Shown here in pieces: positions 15,573 through 23,589 of a stretch of DNA of 48,981 nt (position 1 is its first letter; each line of letters opens with the position of its first letter). The stretch lies in contig NZ_JACEGD010000044.1 in assembly GCF_016031635.1 (NCBI RefSeq), positions 1-48,981 of the forward strand, in the 5' to 3' direction. Made by a program: the position numbers and the translations under genes. The notes under the pieces are model-generated. The model saw only the letters and a program-made list of their open reading frames with translations, was not told the origin of the DNA and searched no databases. The DNA is from Bradyrhizobium diversitatis (GTDB taxonomy: Bacteria; Pseudomonadota; Alphaproteobacteria; Rhizobiales; Xanthobacteraceae).

Positions 15573-16622
15573 CTACCCGATCGTCCAGACCAGGGGCGGA
15601 CGGCCAGCGGCCGCAGAGCGCATCTGCACGCCGATGTGCCGTCCGCAACCCGCGGCGAGCCCCTCGAACAATCCCGCCAGCACCTGCGCACAAGCGGGGT
15701 GATGGTCGGCGACATCGTCCATCAGCTTCCAGCTCTGCTGGTGGATTTCAAACGTGGCTTCTGATTGCGTGGTCTCGGCCGCATCATCCTGCGCGGCAAA
15801 CAACGCGCTCAGGAACGATGCGAACTCGCTCGCGCCGCCGCGGGGCATCGCCAGCGCCGAGGCAACCTCGTCGAAATATTGCATGCCGATCAGCTTGCCG
15901 GTGAGATGCAGGAGATAGCCGGCATCCTCCGGACCGAACAGCTGCACCATCACGGGCGCGGCGGTGCGGACATATTCCATGGCGTAGTTGCGATAGGCTT
16001 TTTCCAGCCGCGGCTTCGGCCAGCTCGCGACCGGCAGCGCCGGTGCGGTCTTCGCATCGAACAATGGAGCTTCCAGATGCCGCGCGAACACCAGGCGCTG
16101 GTCGAGCTCGAGCGGATCGTCGTATTGATGATAATAGCCTTCGAGCCCATCCTGGCCGTCGACGCTCTGCTTGGTGCAGACGAAGCCGAGCCTGAGATCA
16201 CCAAGCGCAACGCCGTTGTTGGCGTGCCAGCCGCGCAGCATCGCGCGGCTGACCTCGCCCGGCACGCCGCAGATCGCGGTGCCTTTCCAAATCCAGCGCG
16301 GCGGCGGATAGCGGATCCAGGCCTTGGTGTCGCTCTCGTACATGTATTCGACATGCACGCCGCCGATCCAGTTGGAGAGATAGTGATACTGCGCCGCAGC
16401 CACCGCGGGCGGCAGACCTTTAAGCCCGAGCTTCTCGAGCCCGGGCAGGAAACGCTCCTGCTGCTGGCGGCGGAACACACGGAAAACGAACTCGGCGGCG
16501 TCAGCGGTACCGCGCCGCGTCACGACCGTGAGAATCAGACCGGTGAAGTAGGCGTGATAGAGATCCGCGACCGCGCGCCAGCGCTTCCATTGAGCTTCCC
16601 GTGCGGCGTCAGCTTGAGCCAT
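15573..16622 (-). CDS. Conserved-looking protein of unknown function
   Basis: 349 residues from ATG 16622 with GGGGAG 5 nt upstream. I do not recognise a family. The protein is rich in aromatic residues, with stretches such as YHYLSNWIGGVHVEYMYE and RYPPPRWIWKGTAICGVPGE, a possible YYHQYDDPLELDQRL motif and a C-terminal part with HPACAQVLAGLFEGLAAG. There is no signal peptide or clear membrane helix, so it is probably cytosolic. Two histidines and several cysteines could bind metal, but no motif is diagnostic. Third-position GC is high, like true genes. It lies between MATE and PAS genes on the same strand with gaps over 100 bp. Confidence 0.8.
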   Translation of the reverse strand: MAQADAAREAQWKRWRAVADLYHAYFTGLILTVVTRRGTADAAEFVFRVFRRQQQERFLPGLEKLGLKGLPPAVAAAQYHYLSNWIGGVHVEYMYESDTKAWIRYPPPRWIWKGTAICGVPGEVSRAMLRGWHANNGVALGDLRLGFVCTKQSVDGQDGLEGYYHQYDDPLELDQRLVFARHLEAPLFDAKTAPALPVASWPKPRLEKAYRNYAMEYVRTAAPVMVQLFGPEDAGYLLHLTGKLIGMQYFDEVASALAMPRGGASEFASFLSALFAAQDDAAETTQSEATFEIHQQSWKLMDDVADHHPACAQVLAGLFEGLAAGCGRHIGVQMRSAAAGRPPLVWTIG

Positions 16623-16727
16623 GTTCGCTCCCCGATCGTTGTTGCGATCGAGTGTGTCACCGCCCCCGGGGACAGGCAACCTGACGCTCGCGCAGGGCGC
16701 CCTGCACGCCGGCCCGTCAATTCCGCA

Positions 16728-17141
16728 TCACGAATTTTGCGCAAGCTTCGCCGCGCGTTCGCGCTCGACGCGCTCGGTGACGTCGCGCGCCATCGCGACC
16801 GATCCCTGCACGGAGCCGCCGGCGTCACGCACCAGCGCGAAAGTCATCTCGATGTAGAGCTTGCGCCCGCTCTTGTGCAGCGCGCGGGTCAGTGTCGGCT
16901 TGCCCGCAAGCTTCATCACCCCGCTCGCCAGCGCGGCCTCGAAGCCTTTCCAGTGCGCGGCGCGCAGATGCTCGGGAATGATCAGGTCGAGGTTCTGGCC
17001 CAGCGCGTCCGCGGCGGAGAAGCCGAACAGGGCGGCGGACGCGCGATTCCAGCGCATGATCGTGCCGGAGCGATCCGAATAGATCAGCGCGTCCGCAACG
17101 TCTTCGATGATGCTTGCGTCGAGATCGGATGGATTGCTCAT
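16728..17141 (-). CDS. Stand-alone PAS-domain protein
   Basis: 137 residues from ATG 17141 (GAGG 7 nt upstream). Nearly all of it is one PAS fold: ADALIYSDRSGTIMRWNRAS, then AALFGFSAADALGQNLDLII, PEHLRAAHWKGFEAAL and VAMARDVTERVERER, which begins the exit helix. No kinase, cyclase or DNA-binding domain follows, so it may act as a sensor subunit for another protein. The ligand is unknown. Confidence 0.85.
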   Translation of the reverse strand: MSNPSDLDASIIEDVADALIYSDRSGTIMRWNRASAALFGFSAADALGQNLDLIIPEHLRAAHWKGFEAALASGVMKLAGKPTLTRALHKSGRKLYIEMTFALVRDAGGSVQGSVAMARDVTERVERERAAKLAQNS

Positions 17142-17285
17142 CTCGTCACCTCGCATGGGGCCCTGATTTGCGTCGCGTCCTGCCACACATTCGGTGTCAT
17201 CGGTCGCCTTGTGCACACCTGCGCACTGCGGCCGGCGATCCAGCATTCCGAGGCGTCAGTGATCAAATCGAGAGGCGCGGCGGAC

Positions 17286-17314
17286 TGATGCCCCGGTCAA
17301 GCCGAGGCATGACA
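17286..17314. repeat. Short palindrome near dcd 3' end
   Basis: GATGCCCCGG and CCGAGGCATGAC face each other around TCAAG, giving a 9-bp stem with one mismatch. It lies in the 186-bp gap between the PAS gene start and the dcd stop and may end dcd transcription or be another dispersed palindrome. Confidence 0.45.
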
Positions 17315-17327
17315 GTAGAGGATGTCG

Positions 17328-18464
17328 TCACACCCGGAAATGCTTCGATAGTTTGAGGCCCTGCGCCTGGTAGTTGGAACCGATGCGCTGGCCGTACATC
17401 GCGTCGGGGCGGGCGAGCATCTTTTCATAGACGAGGCGGCCGACGATCTGGCCGTGCTCGAGGATGAACGGCACTTCGCGCGAGCGCACCTCAAGCACGG
17501 CGCGCGCGCCCTGCCCGCCGGCGCCGGCATAGCCGAAGCCGGGGTCGAAGAATCCGGCATAGTGCACGCGGAACTCGCCCACCAAAGGATCGAACGGCAC
17601 CATCTCCGCGGCGTAGTCGGGCGGCACCTGCACAGCTTCCTTGGAGGCGAGGATGTAGAACTCGCCGGGATCGAGGATGAGGCTGCCGTCGGGGCGGGCC
17701 GAGATCGGCTCCCAGAAGTCTTCGACCGCATAGCCGGAGCGGCGATCGACGTCGACGACACCGGTGTGGCGCTTGGCGCGATAGCCGACGAAGCCGCTCG
17801 CCTTCTCGCCGGAGAGGTCGACGGAGACGGCGACACCGCCGGAAAGGTCGGCATCGTCGATGTCGACGAGACGCTCGCTGGCGTGCAGCGCATCGAGCTC
17901 GTCGGCATTGAGGATGGCATCGCCGGTGCGGAAGCGCACCTGCGACAGGCGCGAGCCTTCGCGCACCAGCACCGGAAAGGTCTTCGGGCTGATCTCGGCA
18001 TAAAGCGGGCCATGATAGCCGGCGCCGATCATGTCGAAGCGGCGGGTGCCGTCGGCGATCACGCGCGTGAAGACGTCGAGCCGGCCGGTCGAGCTCTTGG
18101 GGTTGGCGGCAGCAACGATCTCCGGCGGCAGCGCCAGGCTTTCCAGCAGCGGCACGATGTAGACGCAGTTGGTCTCCAGCACCGCGCCGTCGGCGAGGCT
18201 GAACTCGTGCAGCTTCAATTCATCGATGCGTTCGGCGACCGTGGCGCCGGGACCTGGCAGGAAGCTGGCGCGGACGCGATAGGCGATATCGCCCAGACGT
18301 AAATCGAGGCTCGCCGGCTGGATCTGGCTTTCGACGAAGTCGTATTCGGGCAGGATGAGCCCCGCTTCCGCCATCGCCGCGATCATGCGGTCGGGCAGGA
18401 TACCATTGGCGTCGGCGGCGACCGTGAACGTCAACCGGGGGTCCTCATCAGGGCTCGCTTGCAT
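17328..18464 (-). CDS. dcd: 2'-deoxycytidine 5'-triphosphate deaminase (long form)
   Basis: 378 residues, about twice the length of the E. coli enzyme, as in the DCD_N-containing version found in alphaproteobacteria. Two dUTPase-like beta-barrel halves are apparent: the first with SQIQPASLDLRLGDIAYRVR and LETNCVYIVPLLE, the second with ILDPGEFYILASKE and FDPGFGYAG. The product is dUTP made from dCTP, the precursor route to dTTP. It is transcribed divergently from the riboswitch-metZ unit. The assignment rests on the DCD-like motifs and on length. Confidence 0.88.
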   Translation of the reverse strand: MQASPDEDPRLTFTVAADANGILPDRMIAAMAEAGLILPEYDFVESQIQPASLDLRLGDIAYRVRASFLPGPGATVAERIDELKLHEFSLADGAVLETNCVYIVPLLESLALPPEIVAAANPKSSTGRLDVFTRVIADGTRRFDMIGAGYHGPLYAEISPKTFPVLVREGSRLSQVRFRTGDAILNADELDALHASERLVDIDDADLSGGVAVSVDLSGEKASGFVGYRAKRHTGVVDVDRRSGYAVEDFWEPISARPDGSLILDPGEFYILASKEAVQVPPDYAAEMVPFDPLVGEFRVHYAGFFDPGFGYAGAGGQGARAVLEVRSREVPFILEHGQIVGRLVYEKMLARPDAMYGQRIGSNYQAQGLKLSKHFRV

Positions 18465-18512
18465 CCCAACATGCGGGAAATATCAGCCTTTTACGGCTAG
18501 CCGATGGACGTC

Positions 18513-18541
18513 TTGACGGAAAGGGCATTGCGGAATATGAG
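18513..18541 (+). promoter_or_regulatory. Sigma-70-type promoter of the metZ riboswitch transcript
   Basis: TTGACG (18513-18518), a 17-bp spacer and TATGAG (18536-18541). Transcription would start about 18548, a few bases before the riboswitch, so the aptamer forms the extreme 5' end of the message. Confidence 0.7.
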
Positions 18542-18553
18542 CATCACTTATCC

Positions 18554-18613
18554 CGTGGTGATTTGAGCCGGCCGGCTTGCAGCCACGTTAAATAAATCGC
18601 TAAACAGGCCGGG
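18554..18613 (+). ncRNA. SAM-II riboswitch aptamer
   Basis: The arrangement is that of the alphaproteobacterial SAM-II class. P1 is CGTGG (18554-18558) with CCACG (18583-18587). The conserved GATTTGAG follows in the first loop. The pseudoknot P2 is CCGGCC (18568-18573) with GGCCGG (18607-18612). Between them lies the conserved TTAAATAAATCGCTAAA. SAM binding stabilises the pseudoknot and lowers expression of the downstream methionine gene, here metZ. A terminator follows 14 nt later, pointing to transcriptional rather than purely translational control. Confidence 0.95.
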
Positions 18614-18625
18614 GACCTCTGTGAT

Positions 18626-18659
18626 CCCGGCCAGTGGAGATATCCAGGCCGGTTTTTTT
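18626..18659 (+). terminator. Riboswitch-controlled intrinsic terminator
   Basis: CCGGCC (18627-18632) pairs with GGCCGG (18647-18652), extended by TGGA/TCCA inside with an AG bulge, followed by seven T (18653-18659). Its left arm, with one more base (CCCGGCC, 18626-18632), is also complementary to GGCCGGG (18607-18613), the 3' strand of the riboswitch pseudoknot. The two pairings exclude each other, which gives an antiterminator/terminator choice. Confidence 0.85.
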
Positions 18660-18699
18660 GTGACCGTTTGCGTGTCGAATGGTCATGTCGGAGGGTCCT

Positions 18700-19887
18700 A
18701 TGTCGAAGTCGCCTGCCAACTACCGTCCCGAAACCCGCCTGGTCCATTCCGGGACCCTGCGCTCGCAATTTGGCGAGACGTCGGAGGCGCTGTTCCTCAC
18801 CCAAGGCTACGTCTACAACAGCGCCGAGGAGTGCGAGGCGCGGTTCAAGGGCGAGGACCCCGGCTTCATCTATTCGCGCTACTCCAACCCCACCATCGCG
18901 ATGTTCGAGCGCCGCATGATCGAGCTCGAGGGCGCCGAAGCCGCCCGCTCGGCGGCGACCGGCATGGCCGCGGTGACGACCGCGATCCTCGCACCGCTCA
19001 AAGCCGGCGATCACGTCGTGGCTTCGCGCGCCCTGTTCGGCTCGTGCCTCTACGTCATCCAGGACTTGTTGCCGCGCTACGGCATCGAGACCACGCTGGT
19101 CGACGGGCTCGATCTCGACCAATGGCAGCGCGCGCTGAAGCCCAACACGAAAACGTTCTTCCTGGAGAGCCCGACCAACCCGACCCTCGACGTGCTCGAC
19201 ATCCCCGGAATCGCCGAGATCGCGCACAAGGGCGGCGCGCGTCTCGTGGTCGACAACGTGTTCGCGACGCCGATCTGGCAGAGCCCGCTCGCGCTAGGGG
19301 CCGACGTCGTGGTCTATTCCGCGACCAAGCATATCGACGGCCAGGGCCGCTGCCTCGGCGGCATCATCCTGTCGTCGGAAGCCTTTATCGCCGAACACAT
19401 TCACAATTTCATGCGCCAGACCGGCCCTTCGATCTCGCCGTTCAATGCCTGGGTGCTGCTCAAGGGCCTGGAGACGCTGGGCGTGCGCGTGCGCGCGCAG
19501 ACCGATACGGCAGCGCGCATCGCCGAGGTGCTGGCGAGCCATCCGAAGATCTCGCGGCTGGTCTATCCCGGCCGCGCCGATCATCCGCAGGCGGCGCTGG
19601 TGAAGAAGCAGATGCGCGGGGGCTCGACCCTGGTCGGCTTCGAGGTCAAGGGCGGCAAGCAGGCTGCGTTCCGCGTGCTCAACGAATTGAAGCTGGCGAA
19701 GATCTCGAACAATCTCGGCGACGCCAAGAGCCTCGTCACGCATCCGGCGACGACGACGCATCAGCGCCTGAAGCCGGAGGACCGCGCCGCCCTCGGGATC
19801 AGCGAGGGGTTCATTCGCCTCTCCGCGGGGCTCGAACATGCCGACGATCTGATCGAGGATCTGACGGCGGCGCTGGAGAAGGCGTGA
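18700..19887 (+). CDS. metZ: O-succinylhomoserine sulfhydrylase
   Basis: 395 residues from ATG 18700, with GGAGGG 4 nt upstream. A member of the Cys/Met-metabolism PLP family: YSRYSNPTIAMFERRM near the N-terminus, FLESPTNPTLDVLDI in the middle, and the PLP lysine K210 in YSATKHIDGQG. It makes homocysteine directly from O-succinylhomoserine and sulfide. MetZ is chosen over cystathionine gamma-synthase because of the alphaproteobacterial setting with a SAM-II riboswitch and the VHSGTLRSQFGETSEALFLT start. It is the only gene on this transcript before a converging operon. Confidence 0.93.
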   Translation: MSKSPANYRPETRLVHSGTLRSQFGETSEALFLTQGYVYNSAEECEARFKGEDPGFIYSRYSNPTIAMFERRMIELEGAEAARSAATGMAAVTTAILAPLKAGDHVVASRALFGSCLYVIQDLLPRYGIETTLVDGLDLDQWQRALKPNTKTFFLESPTNPTLDVLDIPGIAEIAHKGGARLVVDNVFATPIWQSPLALGADVVVYSATKHIDGQGRCLGGIILSSEAFIAEHIHNFMRQTGPSISPFNAWVLLKGLETLGVRVRAQTDTAARIAEVLASHPKISRLVYPGRADHPQAALVKKQMRGGSTLVGFEVKGGKQAAFRVLNELKLAKISNNLGDAKSLVTHPATTTHQRLKPEDRAALGISEGFIRLSAGLEHADDLIEDLTAALEKA

Positions 19888-19958
19888 ATGGCGAATGGCG
19901 AATAGTGACTGGCGAATAGGTCGATCTATTCGCTCCTCGCCATTCCCTATTCGCCCTC
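19888..19958. repeat. GGCGAATAG repeats forming a bidirectional hairpin
   Basis: Tandem variants of ATGGCGAAT/GGCGAATAG (19890-19918) face inverted copies CTATTCGC and CTATTCGCC (19925-19953). They fill the gap between convergent metZ and the SGNH gene. Long alternative stems are possible, so it can serve as a two-way transcription end. It is a low-complexity repeat of a type often seen between rhizobial genes (recalled). Confidence 0.65.
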
Positions 19959-20951
19959 TCACATCGGCCGGTACGTCCGCACGTCCGCGGGCACGTTCAC
20001 CCCGAGCTTGATCTGGCCGACGGAACGGATGATGTCGTCACCCAGCAGCTGAGCGAAGCAGGCATAGCCCCAATCGTTCATGTGCAGGCCATCGGCGATC
20101 ACGAAGCCCTCGACCGGAATGGCCTGCTTCTCATGCCAGTCGCGCATCACCTCGAAGCGTGGGAAGATTCCGACGTGACGGAGCTCGGCGACCTTGCCGA
20201 GCAGCTTCACCATCTTGCCTGCGCTCTCGGCGCGCTGGTTGACGGCCGGCGAGTATTGCGGATCGACCAGCACGATGTCGGCGCCGCCCGCGGCCTGGAT
20301 GCGGCTGATGCCGTCCTCCACCATCTTGGCGGTTTCGCCGGGATCGAGATTGCGCAGCACGGCGTTGGTGCCGACCTGCCAGATCACGAGATCCGGATGC
20401 CTGTCGATCACCTGCGTCTGGAGGCGCTTCATCATCTCGGGGGCGTCCTCGCCGCCGACGCCGGCATTGATGACGCTGATGTCGGCGGTCGGATAGTGCC
20501 GGCGCAGCTGCGCGGCGAGACGATTGGGGTAATTGAATTCCGGCGAGCTCGCGCCGAACCCCTGAGTAGACGACGAGCCGAACGCGACGATGACGACGGG
20601 CAGGCCGGCGACGAGCTTGCCAGCAACGTGCGGCAGCGAGCCCATCGCCTTCGAACCGTCCTTCGGCGGCTGGCAGGGCACACGGTTGAAGATGTCGCTG
20701 GCGGATTTGGCGGCCTGCTTCACCTTGTCGATGGCGCGCGCCGTGATGCCTCGCTGCTCGGGCGACGTCGCAGCGACGGTGGTCTGGGAGGGCGAAGTGG
20801 AAGCGGGATCAGCCGACTGCGCGGGGGCGGGTGTTGCCTGGGCGGCTGGCGTCTGGGCATGCGATTGCAGGGCCGGCGTCAGCAACAACAGCGCTGCGGC
20901 TGCGGGCGCGGCCAGCCATGTCGTCAGGCAAAAAGGGCGGAGAGAACTCAT
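19959..20951 (-). CDS. Secreted SGNH/GDSL hydrolase
   Basis: 330 residues. An N-terminal signal peptide (about 1-32, ending SHA) is followed by an Ala/Pro/Ser/Thr-rich linker to about residue 60. The SGNH blocks are complete: block I GSSST with nucleophile S127, block II NAGVGGE, block III GTNAV with N196, block V DGLH with D287 and H290. The enzyme should act in the periplasm as an esterase or acyltransferase on a sugar or glycan. It is last in a minus-strand operon with a degenerate SGNH protein (12 nt upstream) and an OpgC-like acyltransferase. Inference: it modifies acylated periplasmic glucan. Confidence 0.9.
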   Translation of the reverse strand: MSSLRPFCLTTWLAAPAAAALLLLTPALQSHAQTPAAQATPAPAQSADPASTSPSQTTVAATSPEQRGITARAIDKVKQAAKSASDIFNRVPCQPPKDGSKAMGSLPHVAGKLVAGLPVVIVAFGSSSTQGFGASSPEFNYPNRLAAQLRRHYPTADISVINAGVGGEDAPEMMKRLQTQVIDRHPDLVIWQVGTNAVLRNLDPGETAKMVEDGISRIQAAGGADIVLVDPQYSPAVNQRAESAGKMVKLLGKVAELRHVGIFPRFEVMRDWHEKQAIPVEGFVIADGLHMNDWGYACFAQLLGDDIIRSVGQIKLGVNVPADVRTYRPM

Positions 20952-20963
20952 TAACGCTAGACC

Positions 20964-21743
20964 TCAATTCTGCTGCTGGGCCGGCTCGAGACGGGCTGCG
21001 TCGAACACGAACTGTGCCAACGCCCGGCCAAGGCAATCATGGACCTGTTTCGCCAGTTCGGGCCCGCGGGACGGGCTGAACAGGTCGAACTGCCCCTGAT
21101 CATTCCACTGCCGCATGATCGCGAAACGATCGAACAGCGGAATACCGTGCTCCTGCGCCACCACCCGCATATTATCGAGAAAAGGCTGCGCCGAGATCAT
21201 GGTTTCAGTGCGTGGACTATACTGCAGATTCATCAAGACGACGTCAGCCCCCGCATTTTGCAACGCAGCAACCCCTTCGGTGACGGCACTGCGAAACTCG
21301 TCGGGATCGCTGGCGCGGATAGCGTCCACGGTCCCGGTCTGCCAGATGACCAACGTAGGCGTTTTTGCTTCCATCAGCTTAACGAAAGTGGAGGCGGTCT
21401 CCTCTGCCGTTTTCTTGCTCTGTATTTCTACGGAGACATGCACCACCTCCGGCGGCGGCAGCTTCTCCTTGAGGATCGCCTCCATGCGCGCCGGGTACGA
21501 GCTGTTCTCCGAAGATGGAATGGTCGTCGAGCGGCTGCCGATGACCAGGATCTCGAGCGGCTTACCGGCCTTGACGGCAGCGGCGACCTTCGGCAGTGGG
21601 CTTTCGCTGGTCAGCAGATAGGCCGGCAATTCGCAGGAAGGGGGCGCGGGGGGAGCCGTGGGCGCAGCATCGCCCGCACGCGCCACAGGCGCGGCGAGGC
21701 CACCGCATAGCAGGATCAGGCTCAGGAGAACCTTCGCCTTCAT
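20964..21743 (-). CDS. Secreted SGNH-fold protein lacking catalytic residues
   Basis: 259 residues with a signal peptide ending around PVARA (residue 22). It is clearly a paralogue of the next gene: ILVIGSRST aligns with VAFGSSST, LVIWQTGTVDA with LVIWQVGTNAV, and VLMNLQYSP with VLVDPQYSP. The nucleophile position reads R71, the block II glycine motif is lost, the block III Asn is Val, and the block V DxxH is absent (FSPSRGPE instead). So it is probably a non-catalytic partner. Its start overlaps the OpgC stop by one base (TGATG), implying coupled translation. Confidence 0.85.
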   Translation of the reverse strand: MKAKVLLSLILLCGGLAAPVARAGDAAPTAPPAPPSCELPAYLLTSESPLPKVAAAVKAGKPLEILVIGSRSTTIPSSENSSYPARMEAILKEKLPPPEVVHVSVEIQSKKTAEETASTFVKLMEAKTPTLVIWQTGTVDAIRASDPDEFRSAVTEGVAALQNAGADVVLMNLQYSPRTETMISAQPFLDNMRVVAQEHGIPLFDRFAIMRQWNDQGQFDLFSPSRGPELAKQVHDCLGRALAQFVFDAARLEPAQQQN

Positions 21744-22999
21744 CAGCCCCCTCCCGCCAGATCGGCATTGCCGACGGCGTTTTTGGTCTTCGCACCGCTC
21801 TTGTCAGCCACGCGCTTGTACCACGAAATGACCCAGGCCACCCCCCACATGATCAGCACTCCGGAGAGACTAATCAAGGCATGCATGGCTGCGCCGCCGG
21901 AGACTTCGGCCAGGATGAAGTGGCCGGCGAAAGCAAGGAAGACGCCGAGACAGAAGATCTCGAGGGAATGCTGGCCGCACAGGATCAGCGGCCGCAGCCA
22001 GGGCGACTTCAGGCCCGGCCAGTCCCGCGGCAGGAAACGCACCGTGAGCGCGGCCAGCGCCAGGAAATGCGTGAAGCGCAGCACGTCGAGATCGGTCTTG
22101 TTGATCGGATACATCCATTGCTCGATCAGCTTCGGCATGAACTGGGAGAGCTGCGGCACATACCAGGTCAGCGTCACGTAGAACGACGCGACGAGATAGG
22201 CGATCGCCAGCCACATCGTGACGCGCGACGACAGAATACGCGACATGCGGCGCGCACCTCCGAGCGCGCACCAGGCACCGAACACGAACAGCAATTGCCA
22301 GGCAAAGGGATTGAAGGCCCAGAAGCCGTTCGGATAGGCCGACAGATAGAGATCGTACTCCCAGGTGACTGCGTAGAGCAGGACCGAAAGGCCGAGGGTG
22401 ACGTCGGGTCGCCATTTCATCGACCACAGGATCAGGGGCAGCGCCAGCATCAGCACGATGTAGAGCGGCAGCACGTCCATGTTGACGGGTCGGAAGCGCA
22501 GGAGCAGCGCCTGCACGATGGTGACGTCCGGCTGCTTGAGGAAGTCCATGATGCCCATCTCTTCGGTGTAGAGCGGGTTCTCGAACCTGGTCGCCACATA
22601 GGAGATTTCGGCAAGGAAGATCGTGAACAGGAAGACGTGGGCGACGTAGATCTGCCAGACCCGGCGCAGGATGCGCGCGGTGGCGATGAGGACGCCGCTC
22701 TCCAGCATCGCGCGGCCGTAGACGAAGGCGGCGGTGTAGCCGGAGATGAAGATGAAGATCTCGGTGGCGTCGCTGAAGCCGTAATTGCGGATCGTGAACC
22801 AGGTCAACAGACTCGGCGGCAGGTGGTCGATGAAGATCAGCCACAGCGCGAGCCCGCGGAACAGATCGAGCCGGAGCTCGCGCTCGCCGATGGCGGGCAG
22901 CGTGATGGCCGGCGCGGCCGCGCGCGGCTTGGTCCCTGCGGGTCTGGCCTCGCCGGTCCCCGCGATCGTCGATCCCGTCACTTGGTCGGCAATGGTCAT
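21743..22999 (-). CDS. opgC: OpgC-like membrane acyltransferase
   Basis: 418 residues with about ten membrane helices. The N-terminal region RELRLDLFRGLALWLIFIDH and then IRNYGFSDATEIFIFISGYT is characteristic of OpgC, the inner-membrane enzyme that adds succinyl groups to osmoregulated periplasmic glucans. H in FIDH matches the essential histidine of acyltransferase-3-type enzymes. It heads an operon with two periplasmic SGNH proteins. Such pairing of a membrane acyl carrier step with a periplasmic SGNH transfer step is known for other polysaccharide acylation systems. The name is by similarity; no glucan synthase gene (opgG/opgH) is in the window. Confidence 0.85.
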   Translation of the reverse strand: MTIADQVTGSTIAGTGEARPAGTKPRAAAPAITLPAIGERELRLDLFRGLALWLIFIDHLPPSLLTWFTIRNYGFSDATEIFIFISGYTAAFVYGRAMLESGVLIATARILRRVWQIYVAHVFLFTIFLAEISYVATRFENPLYTEEMGIMDFLKQPDVTIVQALLLRFRPVNMDVLPLYIVLMLALPLILWSMKWRPDVTLGLSVLLYAVTWEYDLYLSAYPNGFWAFNPFAWQLLFVFGAWCALGGARRMSRILSSRVTMWLAIAYLVASFYVTLTWYVPQLSQFMPKLIEQWMYPINKTDLDVLRFTHFLALAALTVRFLPRDWPGLKSPWLRPLILCGQHSLEIFCLGVFLAFAGHFILAEVSGGAAMHALISLSGVLIMWGVAWVISWYKRVADKSGAKTKNAVGNADLAGGG

Positions 23000-23160
23000 C
23001 GGGGGCCTAAGAACCCTTCCGTAAAACGCGAGGTTGAAAGAATGTAGGGGTCCCGCCGTCGTATCGCAAAGCGGCCCGGATCATATGAGAGAATCTCCCT
23101 CTGGGGTGTCCTTCCTTTCGAATTCTGGCGGGACGATGTCGCCAAAGCCGTCTGTGGCGT

Positions 23161-23189
23161 TTGGTTCCCGGGACGGATTTGGCTATTAT
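23161..23189 (+). promoter_or_regulatory. Promoter of apaG (predicted leaderless start)
   Basis: TTGGTT (23161-23166), a 17-bp spacer and TATTAT (23184-23189). The start ATG of apaG lies only 7 nt after the -10 box, and no Shine-Dalgarno sequence precedes it. Transcription would begin at or next to the A of the ATG. Confidence 0.55.
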
Positions 23190-23196
23190 AGCAACC

Positions 23197-23589
23197 ATGT
23201 ACCGCGCCGTGACCCGCCAGATCGAAGTGACCGTTGAGCCGAACTTTGTTCCGGAGCAGTCGTCGGCCGACCGCTCGCGCTATTTCTGGTCCTACACCAT
23301 CGTCATCACCAATTCGGGCGAGGAGACCGTGCAGCTCAAGACGCGGCACTGGATCATTACCGATGCCTCCGGCCGCCAGCAGGAGGTGAAGGGCGAGGGG
23401 GTGGTCGGCGAGCAGCCGATCCTGGCCCCCGGCGAGCGCTTCGAATACACCTCCGGCGTACCGCTCTCGACCGCCTCGGGCTTCATGACCGGCCGCTACC
23501 AGATGGTCAGCGAAACCGGCGAGCGCTTCGAGATCGACGTGCCGACGTTCTCGCTCGACAGTCCCGACAACAAGCGCGTGTTGAATTAG
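23197..23589 (+). CDS. apaG: ApaG protein
   Basis: 130 residues, the normal length. It starts MYRAVTRQIEVTVEPNF and has the fibronectin-III-like ApaG core FWSYTIVITNSGEETVQLKT in two strands, WIITDASGR, EVKGEGVVGEQP and GFMTGRYQM. ApaG is a small cytosolic protein linked to magnesium/cobalt resistance and Ap4A metabolism; its exact biochemical role is unsettled. In many rhizobia it lies near metZ, as it does here (3.3 kb away). The start is fixed by homology and has no ribosome site. Confidence 0.95.
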   Translation: MYRAVTRQIEVTVEPNFVPEQSSADRSRYFWSYTIVITNSGEETVQLKTRHWIITDASGRQQEVKGEGVVGEQPILAPGERFEYTSGVPLSTASGFMTGRYQMVSETGERFEIDVPTFSLDSPDNKRVLN

